Assembly: GCA_023245215.1 (NCBI GenBank)
Contig: JAHFKS010000003.1
Span: forward strand, 1 to 54,655
DNA from: Candidatus Microgenomates bacterium
Lineage (GTDB): Bacteria; Patescibacteriota; Microgenomatia; UBA1406; GWC2-37-13
Reading direction: 5' to 3'
Length of the DNA: 54,655 nucleotides
Positions 27,812-36,088 of the stretch are shown in pieces. Position numbers and translations under genes: made by a program. The first letter of the stretch is position 1. Every line of letters begins with the position of its first letter. A model generated the notes under the pieces. That model was not told the origin of the DNA and searched no databases. It worked only from the letters and a program-made list of their open reading frames with translations.

Positions 27812-29041
27812 ATGGCCAAACCAGAGTTAAGCGCGCTTCTTTCACAAAAAGTAGCTGGAACGAAATCTAGCCCTATTCGAGATATCCTTAAATTGACAGA
27901 AAATAAAAACGTAATATCACTCAATGGAGGTTATCCCGCTCCTGAAAGTTTTCCTATCGAAACAATACGTAAATTGACTGGAATCGTCATTGATAAGGGT
28001 CCTGATATATTCCAATACCAAAAAACTGAAGGTTATCAGCCGTTATTAGACGTTTTACCATCTTTCTTATCTCGAAAGAACCGTCAAGTAATTTCTACTT
28101 CAGAAAATATCGCTATTACCGCTGGTTCACAACAAGCTTTAGATATTATTGGCAGATTATTTATAGATCCTGGAGACAAAATAGCCGTTGAGTCGCCAAC
28201 TTATTTAGGAGCTCTTCAAGCTTTTAATCCGAATCATCCGCAATATATTGAAATCGCTACAGACAGCGACGGCATAATTCCAGCAAGCCTCGAACAAGCT
28301 TTCATTGACCATCCCGATATTAAATTCCTTTATACAATACCAACTTTTCAAAATCCAACCGGTAAGACGATACCACTTAGTAGAAGAACAGAAATTGCTG
28401 ATATCTTAAAAAAATACGGGAAACTAGCCATTGAGGACGACCCTTATAGTGAAACTCGATTTGAAGGTGAAGATATTCCTTCGTTACAATCGATGGCCCC
28501 TGATAATGTTATACATCTTTTTACTTTCTCAAAAACCTTTGCTCCCGGATTTAGAATAGGCGGAATAGTTGCTCCAAAAGATTATATTGATGAAATCAAT
28601 AAACTTAAACAGGGAATGGAATTATTTACAGGAGGCTTTGATCAAGCCCTGGTCGCGGAATATATTAAGGGCGGATATCTAGATGAACATGTTAAAAGAA
28701 TTGCTGAAATTTATCGACCAAGAAGAGATATGATGGCTCAAGCAATAACAGAACATTTTCCTGATATTTTTGATTTTACCGTTTCTCAAGGAGGTTTATT
28801 TATTTGGGTTTCCTTGAAAAAAGACGCCCAGCAATTAGCCAGTAAAATAAACATGAAGGAACTTTTGGATGAAGCAATAAAAGCCGGAGTAAGTTTTGTT
28901 CCCGGGGCAGCTTTCTTTGCTAATAGTAAAGGAAATGAAATTGCAATGAGATTAAACTTTAGTAATCAATCTGAAGAAAATATTGTTAAAGGTATAAGAA
29001 TTATTGGAGAACTTATTAATGGTAAACTTTCACTCGCCTAA
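27812..29041 (+). CDS. PLP-dependent aminotransferase (2-aminoadipate/MocR-like, class I/II)
   Basis: SLNGGYPAPESFP, TAGSQQALDIIGRLF, EDDPYSETRFEG, FSKTFAPGFRIGGIV; start taken at ATG 27812. Confidence 0.92.
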   Translation: MAKPELSALLSQKVAGTKSSPIRDILKLTENKNVISLNGGYPAPESFPIETIRKLTGIVIDKGPDIFQYQKTEGYQPLLDVLPSFLSRKNRQVISTSENIAITAGSQQALDIIGRLFIDPGDKIAVESPTYLGALQAFNPNHPQYIEIATDSDGIIPASLEQAFIDHPDIKFLYTIPTFQNPTGKTIPLSRRTEIADILKKYGKLAIEDDPYSETRFEGEDIPSLQSMAPDNVIHLFTFSKTFAPGFRIGGIVAPKDYIDEINKLKQGMELFTGGFDQALVAEYIKGGYLDEHVKRIAEIYRPRRDMMAQAITEHFPDIFDFTVSQGGLFIWVSLKKDAQQLASKINMKELLDEAIKAGVSFVPGAAFFANSKGNEIAMRLNFSNQSEENIVKGIRIIGELINGKLSLA

Positions 29042-29092
29042 CGGGTATTTATCCAGGGAATAGGGGATAAATAGAGCTTCATAACAGTAAAA

Positions 29093-29176
29093 ATGGCATG
29101 GTTCTTGCGGGAATTCTTATCCGAGTTCGAGCCTGACCAGGCACAGGCGTTGGAGAGGATAAATGGGTACAAATAA
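29093..29176 (+). other. Candidate micro-ORF, 27 aa: MAWFLREFLSEFEPDQAQALERINGYK
   Basis: Reads like a natural amphipathic peptide; no Shine-Dalgarno; may be a gene remnant. Confidence 0.3.
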
Positions 29177-29195
29177 GAGGGAATAAACCAGAGAT

Positions 29196-29232
29196 ATTAA
29201 TAATTAATCACTAATTATTAATTTTAATTTTT
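29196..29232 (+). terminator. Candidate rho-independent terminator (AT-rich)
   Basis: ATTAATAATTA ATCAC TAATTATTAAT 11-bp stem followed by TTTAATTTTT. Confidence 0.45.
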
Positions 29233-29509
29233 GCACAAATCCCACCACTTCTCCTGTTCCAGCCACGGTAGACATCGTAAAAGGTTCAATTTACGACGTT
29301 ATATGCGTTTATTCCTCCAACCAGAGATATCCCTAATTTGCCATTTCCTTCCTTGGATTTTTTTGTCCATAAATCCCGGAGAATAAGATCCTATCTCCTC
29401 CCGAATACCTCTCTTATAACTCTTCTTTTAACCGCTCTTTGACCAATCAATTGAGTCCTTTATTATTAAAGATAAACGCTTCTCTTATACACAGCTACGT
29501 CTATTAATT

Positions 29510-29533
29510 TTTAGAGCATATTTTTGCTCTAAA
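29510..29533. other. Hairpin, 9-bp stem
   Basis: TTTAGAGCA TATTTT TGCTCTAAA. Confidence 0.5.
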
Positions 29534-29737
29534 CCCTCTCTTTTGAGGCTAAATATATAAGAAATGGCATTAGCGTTTGCAAGAGAAACGAGCGCTAAGC
29601 CAATTTAGATTGTTGTGATAACCTAAGTATTAAATTTTGAGGCTAAATTCTAAAGCTTATCCACAAAACTCTTACATACTGCTTGGAGTATAGTGACGGT
29701 CTAAATATATCAAAACAGCCTCGTCTGTAAATTTAAT

Positions 29738-29789
29738 TAATTATCCTATAGTTATTTAACGTCTCAGCATATTTACTATAGGATAATTA
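29738..29789. repeat. 15-bp perfect inverted repeat with 22-nt loop
   Basis: TAATTATCCTATAGT (29738-29752) ... ACTATAGGATAATTA (29775-29789). Confidence 0.8.
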
Positions 29790-29835
29790 TTCACGTTCGT
29801 GAAGATTGCCTCTTCCCTCTTCCCTGCTTCGGGTG

Positions 29836-30660
29836 TCACCAACTAATCGACAGCACGGTGATTATTAATACGAAGATTAATACGAATACGTATTCACGGA
29901 TAGTTTCTTTAAATAGTTTTTCGTCAATGTAATTATAGACAACGCCTCCGAGGCTGTAATAAGAAGCGGTTATGAAAAGCGAGGCGATGGTCGACCGCAA
30001 AGGAATGAAGCTGATTAAGGCGGTCAATTCAGCCATCAGAATTGAGATAAACCAGGCATAGTGCAGTACTTGGCTTTCCAGGTGTTTTTTCAGCCTGATC
30101 GTCCAAAATAGATGGAGAGCCAAAAGAAAGCTCGCCCCCCCGACCACGACCACGTTAATCAAAAAAAATCCTTTTAAGGAAAAAAGAATATTAAAAATAA
30201 GAAAGGCGACTACGGCCTGATAGAAGAAGTTGATGGAAAACCCTGCCCGGTAAAGCTGGAGGTTCTTCTCTACCCCAACATTAAAAATATTGGCGCATAA
30301 AAGTACGGCGTATAAAGAAACCGCATAAATGAACATAAATGACAGTCTGGTCAGCCAGCGGCCGGGAAAAAGAAAATAAAACATGTAAAAAAAGACGGTC
30401 AGAGTTACCGGCATAAAGAAAAGTCCGAACCAACCCATTTTTTCAATTCCTTCAAGAAGCGAAAAATATGTCAAAAGATAGGAGACTAAAAAAAGGACCG
30501 GAATGAAGATTAAGGCTTTGTCAAAATAAAAAAACGTTGAAAAAAGCATCAAAAAACTCAAAACAACGACTGAAATCACCAACCTCAACCTCTTCTCTAT
30601 CTTGATGGCTCTCTTTTCAAAAGATTTAAGCAATGTTTGTAAATACTTTTTGTACATCAT
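29836..30660 (-). CDS. Hypothetical polytopic membrane protein
   Basis: 274 aa, about 8 hydrophobic segments, overlaps the yebC 3' end. Confidence 0.7.
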   Translation of the reverse strand: MMYKKYLQTLLKSFEKRAIKIEKRLRLVISVVVLSFLMLFSTFFYFDKALIFIPVLFLVSYLLTYFSLLEGIEKMGWFGLFFMPVTLTVFFYMFYFLFPGRWLTRLSFMFIYAVSLYAVLLCANIFNVGVEKNLQLYRAGFSINFFYQAVVAFLIFNILFSLKGFFLINVVVVGGASFLLALHLFWTIRLKKHLESQVLHYAWFISILMAELTALISFIPLRSTIASLFITASYYSLGGVVYNYIDEKLFKETIREYVFVLIFVLIITVLSISW

Positions 30661-31342
30661 CCAAATCCTCCAATAAATTAACTAGTTCGGAAATTCTTTT
30701 TATTTTTTCGTCTTCCTCCAGGGGAATTGTTGTTTGAGGCTTAAAATCAATCTCGGCAGAATCGTATTTGATGTCATTGAGAATATTTTTAATATGCCCA
30801 AGCTGCTCATAAGGAAAATAGATGTAGTATTTTTGGTCGTCTTCGGTAATATCAAAAGCCCCCAACTGGTCGCCGATGGCGAGGATCTTATCCTGGTTCA
30901 TTTCGGATTTTTCAAAAATTATCAAGCCGCACTTTTTAAAAAGATAAGCCACAGAACCCATGCTTCCCAGCTTGCCCTGATGTTTTTCTAAAATATTCCT
31001 GATTTCACTCATGGTCCTGTTTGGATTGTCTGTAGTGCCGTGAATAATCATAGATACACCGTAAGGAGCAAAGGCTTCATAGATAATCTCTTTTAACTGG
31101 CTTTTATCAGGCCCCGAGCCTTTTTCAATCGCCTTCTTGATATTATCTTTGGGCATATTGGACGCGTGGGCTTTTTCTATTGCGAGTCTAAGTTTGACGT
31201 TATTTCCTGGTTCGACAATGCCGCCGCCTTCCAAAACTGCCAGAGTGATAATCCTTGAAAGTTTGGAAAAAACATTTCCCTTGACTTTGTCGTTGGCCAT
31301 TTTTGTTCTTTTGATGTTAGCCCATTTGGAGTGACCTGACAT
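30626..31342 (-). CDS. yebC: YebC/PmpR family protein
   Basis: MSGHSKWANIKRTKMANDKVKGNVFSKLSR signature. Confidence 0.96.
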   Translation of the reverse strand: MSGHSKWANIKRTKMANDKVKGNVFSKLSRIITLAVLEGGGIVEPGNNVKLRLAIEKAHASNMPKDNIKKAIEKGSGPDKSQLKEIIYEAFAPYGVSMIIHGTTDNPNRTMSEIRNILEKHQGKLGSMGSVAYLFKKCGLIIFEKSEMNQDKILAIGDQLGAFDITEDDQKYYIYFPYEQLGHIKNILNDIKYDSAEIDFKPQTTIPLEEDEKIKRISELVNLLEDLDDVQKVFTNIA

Positions 31343-31401
31343 ATTGAGATAATTATACTTGACAAATAATTAATTTGAAATATACTAATCCTTAATCCCT
31401 T

Positions 31402-32187
31402 ATGGAAAATGTCCACGTCCTCGAACAAACAGCCATCAATGCCGCGATCAATTCTGACTGGGAACAAGCCGTTAAATCCAACGAAAAAATCATCTCCCAC
31501 GACAAAAAAAATGTCGACGCCTATCTCAGACTGGGATTCGCCTATCTGCAAAAAGGCAAGATTAAGAAGGCCAAAAATATTTACCGCAAGGCGCAAAAAC
31601 TCCAACCTGGTAACTATCTTATTGACGAAAACCTGGAAAGAATTAAAATTCTCGAGTCAAAAAGAGTTTCCCGCCTCCCTCCCACCAACCTGAATCCTTA
31701 TGCATTCATTGAAATCCCCGGAAAAACTAAAACCGTCACCTTGGTCAAAAGCGGCCAAAAAATCGTGCTGGCAAGCCTTTCCATCGGACAAGAGGTTTTT
31801 TTGCTGCCAAAAAAAAGACGTGTAGAAATCAGGTCCAAAACCAAAGAATACATCGGCTGCCTCCCTGATGACATTTCAAAACGACTGACCATTTTTATGA
31901 AAGCCGGAAGCCATTTCAGCTGTTTTATAAAAGAAGCCAATTTGAAAACGGTTGCCGTGTTTCTCAAAGAAGAAAAAAGAGGCAAGAGAGTCGCCCGCTA
32001 TGCTTCTTTTCCCATCAACACCCAGTCTGACTTAGCCAATATCAATTTAAGCGACGAGGAAAGCAAAGATGACGACGCTGAGGAGATATCCGACAACGAT
32101 CTGGAAAAATTGGCCGAGACTCTTTCCAACGACGAAAAAGAATACCTTCCTTACGAGCCGGAAGAACGGGAAGAAGGAGAAGAATAA
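31402..32187 (+). CDS. Hypothetical protein with N-terminal TPR-like repeat
   Basis: VDAYLRLGFAYLQKGKIKKAKNIYRKAQKLQPGN TPR pattern; acidic C-terminus. Confidence 0.8.
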   Translation: MENVHVLEQTAINAAINSDWEQAVKSNEKIISHDKKNVDAYLRLGFAYLQKGKIKKAKNIYRKAQKLQPGNYLIDENLERIKILESKRVSRLPPTNLNPYAFIEIPGKTKTVTLVKSGQKIVLASLSIGQEVFLLPKKRRVEIRSKTKEYIGCLPDDISKRLTIFMKAGSHFSCFIKEANLKTVAVFLKEEKRGKRVARYASFPINTQSDLANINLSDEESKDDDAEEISDNDLEKLAETLSNDEKEYLPYEPEEREEGEE

Positions 32188-32339
32188 TGCTTGGTCCTGC
32201 CTTTGAGAAACAGAATTGTTCCTTTTATTTTTCTCGATAATAACAGTTGCTTAATCTCTTTTGGAATCCCAAAATCCTTCATAGACCTGGCTGCCAAAAA
32301 TAAAGCTAGAGCAAAAATTAAAACAAAAGAGTAAAACAT
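32151..32339 (-). CDS. Small hypothetical protein with N-terminal hydrophobic segment
   Basis: 62-aa ORF directly following 32341-33192, overlaps the convergent TPR gene end. Confidence 0.45.
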   Translation of the reverse strand: MFYSFVLIFALALFLAARSMKDFGIPKEIKQLLLSRKIKGTILFLKGRTKHYSSPSSRSSGS

Positions 32340-32340
32340 A

Positions 32341-33192
32341 TTATTTTACTGCCCAATCTTTTTCTAAACTGCCTACTTCTAATATTATATCAGAGATGGT
32401 TGTTTCTCCTGTTTTGACCGGGCAACCAAAAAAATCCGACAAAGCTCTGCCGACAACATCTATTTTTTTAGCAATAATCCGGCAGTTGGCAGTATCCGAA
32501 TCCGACTGACTTATATCGACCACCTTAATCCCCTCTCCATCAATAATTTGACTCAAAAAATTGGCCGTTGAATAGCTTTTTGTATAGATTATTTGAACAT
32601 TCGTGCCAATATTTCTATAGGACTTTTTGTAAAAACTTCCCTGAAAATCCCTGCCGAACTGACTTTGGTCAAATAGAGCCTTAGTGAGGGAAATAATTTT
32701 ATAGTTGGATTGGTTTCTGTCAAATAATTTACCCAGCAAAAAAAGCCTGTCGATAAAATTAGCGTTTGATTTTGAGAGAAAAACCTCGCTAAAACCCGGA
32801 AAGTTTGGCGAGTCAAAATTATCATAGTAAATTTCTGTTTTTACTGGATAAAAATAGAGGTCGATGAAAGAAGAAGTCGCCCCGGAGAAAACCTTTTTTA
32901 AGAGTACCGGCTTGTCTTCCAAAGAGACTAATTTCCCGAGGGCGCCGACTTTATAATTGCCATAACCTCCCGGCACCAAAACTTCAGCCGAAGAAGGAAA
33001 ACTAAAAAGATAGTTGACGTCGTGTTGCGAAAGAGAAAAAAATGTCGTGTTTTTAGAGTAAAAAACTACATTGATCCTTTCTTTATTTTTCAAAAAAACC
33101 GACGTAGTGAGATTCTTTATTAGCCAATAAATCAAAAAAAGAAATAAGAATAAGAAAATTGGAAAATTTTTGACTTTATTAGGCGATGCCAT
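32341..33192 (-). CDS. Hypothetical membrane-anchored protein with LytR_C-like C-terminal region
   Basis: N-terminal TM; VQIIYTKSYSTANFLSQIIDGEGIKVVDI...DIILEVG pattern resembles LytR_C; tentative. Confidence 0.6.
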   Translation of the reverse strand: MASPNKVKNFPIFLFLFLFLIYWLIKNLTTSVFLKNKERINVVFYSKNTTFFSLSQHDVNYLFSFPSSAEVLVPGGYGNYKVGALGKLVSLEDKPVLLKKVFSGATSSFIDLYFYPVKTEIYYDNFDSPNFPGFSEVFLSKSNANFIDRLFLLGKLFDRNQSNYKIISLTKALFDQSQFGRDFQGSFYKKSYRNIGTNVQIIYTKSYSTANFLSQIIDGEGIKVVDISQSDSDTANCRIIAKKIDVVGRALSDFFGCPVKTGETTISDIILEVGSLEKDWAVK

Positions 33193-34909
33193 GTTCGATT
33201 TTCAAGCGACGAATTTTATTAATAATTTCGCCTTTATCCAAACGGTGCCAGAGGTAGATTTTCTTGATAATCGAAAGCGAAGCTTCAAATTCGGGCTGAA
33301 CTACTATGTTTACCCCAAGATCTTTCATCCTTGTCTGGTCAGATTCCCGGTGCACGCGACTGATAATAAAAATGTTTTTATTAAGTTTCTTGGCGTTGAG
33401 TACTATGGCTTCCTGGGTATACCTTTCCGGCAGAGCAAGAACCAATATAATCGCTTCGTCTACCTGGGCGTAATCAAGGATGTCAAGATCTGAAGGGTCG
33501 CCATAAATTATATTCACTCCCTGTTTCTTGGCTTTTTCGACGATATAGAGATTATAATCTATGGCAATATAGGGAATATTAGCCATCATCAGCGACCGCC
33601 CAATGTAGCTCCCGATCCGGCCGTAACCGCAGATAACAATATGGTTTTTTATCTGTAATTCGTCTATCGGCGATTGATTGGTATCGAGCCGGTACGTAAT
33701 AAAGTTATCCAGGAATGGTACGTATTTTTTAGTAAAAGACCGGATACCTTTATAAAAAGTGTCTTTGTTTTTTATCATTATCGGGGTGATTATCAGTGTA
33801 ATCAATACGCCGGTAATGACAAAAAGATACTCCTGCATAGGAATCAATTTATTTGCCAGGGCGGTTGACATCAAAATAAAAGCATTTTCGTCTATTTGGA
33901 ATAGATAGAGGGAAAGATTAAAACTGGTTCTCGTGTGGAATTTAAGCCAAAGAAACACAAACATAATAATTATGGCTTTGGCTAAAATTACAAGTAGAGT
34001 AAAGAAAAAAATTTGCGGTAGAACGGAAAAAATCATGGTTAATTTGATATTGGTGCCGATATAAACAAAAAAAATCACTGCCAAAAGATCGCGCAGAGGT
34101 CTGACTTCGGTAAAGATATGGTGGTGCTCCAAAGTCTGGGCTAAAAGAATTCCTGCTATAAAAATGCCGATTAAAGTGGGAATTTTCAAAAATAAGGAAA
34201 GCGCTGTTACAAAAAAAATAAAGAGAATAATGAATAAATTAAACAGTTCCCGGGAAGAACGGGCGATCCTGTTAAAAACGTAGGGAATAATTTTCTGGCC
34301 GAGGTAAAAAAGGCTGGCGATAATCAAAGTCGACTTAACCAGACTCAAAAATATCTCGCCTATTATTTTTATCGTTGAAGTTTCCGCTCCGGCCGTTATC
34401 GAAGAAAAAATTATCAGGTAAGGAATAAAGGCTATGTCCTGAAAAAGAAGCATGCCCATTGCCACTTCACCCACAAATGACGACTCCTCTCCCCTATCCT
34501 GGATAATCTTGGCAACCAGAGTGGTCGATGACGTCGATAAGGCAATTCCGATTAAAAATGAAGTCAATAAAGAAAAATGAAAAAGAAGGGAAATTGAAAA
34601 AATAAAAATAATTGACAAGAGGATTTGTAAAGAACCGCCGAACAAAATAATTTTTTTCAATGACAAAATCCGTGAAAAATTTGTTTCCAGAGCGACGGTG
34701 AAAATGAGCAATAATATACCGAAATAGGCAAAGTTCTTTATTGCCTCCTGGGCTGGGATGCTGCTAACGATATTTCCAAACACCAGACCACCGACCGTAT
34801 AACCGACTAAAGGAGGCAGCTTGATTTTTTTAAAAAGGGCGGCAAATAGAAATGGCAGGCTCAAAAAAATAAAGAAGTTAAAAACCAAAGATAGTGGAAT
34901 CTCACCCAT
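33179..34909 (-). CDS. Cation:proton antiporter, KefB/C-like, with TrkA-N domain
   Basis: Na/H exchanger TM pattern; HIVICGYGRIGSYIGRSL NAD-binding motif. Confidence 0.93.
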   Translation of the reverse strand: MGEIPLSLVFNFFIFLSLPFLFAALFKKIKLPPLVGYTVGGLVFGNIVSSIPAQEAIKNFAYFGILLLIFTVALETNFSRILSLKKIILFGGSLQILLSIIFIFSISLLFHFSLLTSFLIGIALSTSSTTLVAKIIQDRGEESSFVGEVAMGMLLFQDIAFIPYLIIFSSITAGAETSTIKIIGEIFLSLVKSTLIIASLFYLGQKIIPYVFNRIARSSRELFNLFIILFIFFVTALSLFLKIPTLIGIFIAGILLAQTLEHHHIFTEVRPLRDLLAVIFFVYIGTNIKLTMIFSVLPQIFFFTLLVILAKAIIIMFVFLWLKFHTRTSFNLSLYLFQIDENAFILMSTALANKLIPMQEYLFVITGVLITLIITPIMIKNKDTFYKGIRSFTKKYVPFLDNFITYRLDTNQSPIDELQIKNHIVICGYGRIGSYIGRSLMMANIPYIAIDYNLYIVEKAKKQGVNIIYGDPSDLDILDYAQVDEAIILVLALPERYTQEAIVLNAKKLNKNIFIISRVHRESDQTRMKDLGVNIVVQPEFEASLSIIKKIYLWHRLDKGEIINKIRRLKIEHGIA

Positions 34910-34934
34910 AATAATTTAGTATAAGGAGTCTGGC

Positions 34935-35300
34935 TTATTTTCTCAACTTCTTCTCGCAGTCGATGTCGTAGGCGGCTTCAGGGATCAGTTTAAGGCGGGC
35001 CTGCGGGATGGTTTTTTTGCAGCGCTCGCAGATGCCGTACTGGTTTTTTGAAATCTTTCTAAGGGCGACCTCAATCTCTCCAATTCTTCTTTCCATGTCT
35101 TTAATCTCAGCTTCAATCGTATCGTGGCCGACCTGCTCTCTGACGTCAGTATCAACGGCGGCATTGTCTGAAGCGTGCTCAGGATCAGCAAAGGGGTCTT
35201 CTTTTTTAAATTCTACCACTTGAAGGAGGCTTTTATTTTTTTCTTTCTCCAGTTTTTCCTTTTGCTCCAAGATGAATTTTTTTGGTAATCTTTTGTCCAT
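34935..35300 (-). CDS. TraR/DksA-like protein
   Basis: YGICERCKKTIPQARLKLIPEAAYDIDCEKK zinc-finger-like C-terminus. Confidence 0.88.
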   Translation of the reverse strand: MDKRLPKKFILEQKEKLEKEKNKSLLQVVEFKKEDPFADPEHASDNAAVDTDVREQVGHDTIEAEIKDMERRIGEIEVALRKISKNQYGICERCKKTIPQARLKLIPEAAYDIDCEKKLRK

Positions 35301-36066
35301 ATTTTTTTAAAAACTCTATGACGCTGCTCCTAAAATAATAGATAAAGTAAACGGTAATTGTCAAGAGCAGAATGGCCGATACCACTCTGTTAAAACTGTA
35401 ACCTTGAAAGTATAGATGATTGGCCTTAATTTTGTCAAACACAAAATAAGTCAGGGAAAAATACCACAGAGAAAGGTAAAAAAGAAACCCGGGAAAGTAT
35501 TTTTCTTTTCTTATTTCCAAGAGGACTTTCTGAGCTAAAAAAGCAATCGCGATAAAGACCAATCCTTCGTATAGTGGCGTTAAATGACGAAAACCGTCAA
35601 AACCCAGATACTTGGTTTTTAGAATAAAGTTGGTTTTTTCACCGACTTCAGCGCCGGAAAAAAAACTACCGAGTTTTCCAAAAACTGCGGCAATAAATAA
35701 CGGAGTCATAAAATAGTCGATTGCGGCAAAAAAATTTACTTTTTTAGAAGAGAAAAACAAATATAAACTTAGGAAAAGTCCGAATAGTACACCCCAAATA
35801 GAAAAACCAGGGTAGCCGTTAACGAGTATAAATTTAAAAAAATCGAAGCCAAATTTATCAAAATTCAGCACTACATAAACCAGGCGGCCAAAAAAAAGGC
35901 CGGACGCGATAGATAAGAACAGCCCGTCAAAAACTTCTTCTTCTTTATAAGACGTCAGCCTGATATTGCGCCAAAGAATAAAAGTTGACCAAAAAAAACC
36001 CAAAACCAAAAAGATACCATAAGTATAGATTTTGATGAATTTTAGATCCAAAAGAACAGGCAGCAT
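35233..36066 (-). CDS. Prolipoprotein diacylglyceryl transferase (Lgt)-like membrane protein, divergent
   Basis: GLFFGRLVYVVLNF, GKLGSFFSGAEVGEKT, HLTPLYEGL aligned by eye to Lgt; start moved to ATG at 36066. Confidence 0.75.
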   Translation of the reverse strand: MLPVLLDLKFIKIYTYGIFLVLGFFWSTFILWRNIRLTSYKEEEVFDGLFLSIASGLFFGRLVYVVLNFDKFGFDFFKFILVNGYPGFSIWGVLFGLFLSLYLFFSSKKVNFFAAIDYFMTPLFIAAVFGKLGSFFSGAEVGEKTNFILKTKYLGFDGFRHLTPLYEGLVFIAIAFLAQKVLLEIRKEKYFPGFLFYLSLWYFSLTYFVFDKIKANHLYFQGYSFNRVVSAILLLTITVYFIYYFRSSVIEFLKKYGQKITKKIHLGAKGKTGERKK

Positions 36067-36088
36067 AATTACTTTATAATATAACATT

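Noticed and set aside
31177-31605. 142-aa minus ORF
   Set aside because: Antisense to the TPR gene and the yebC start; no domain features
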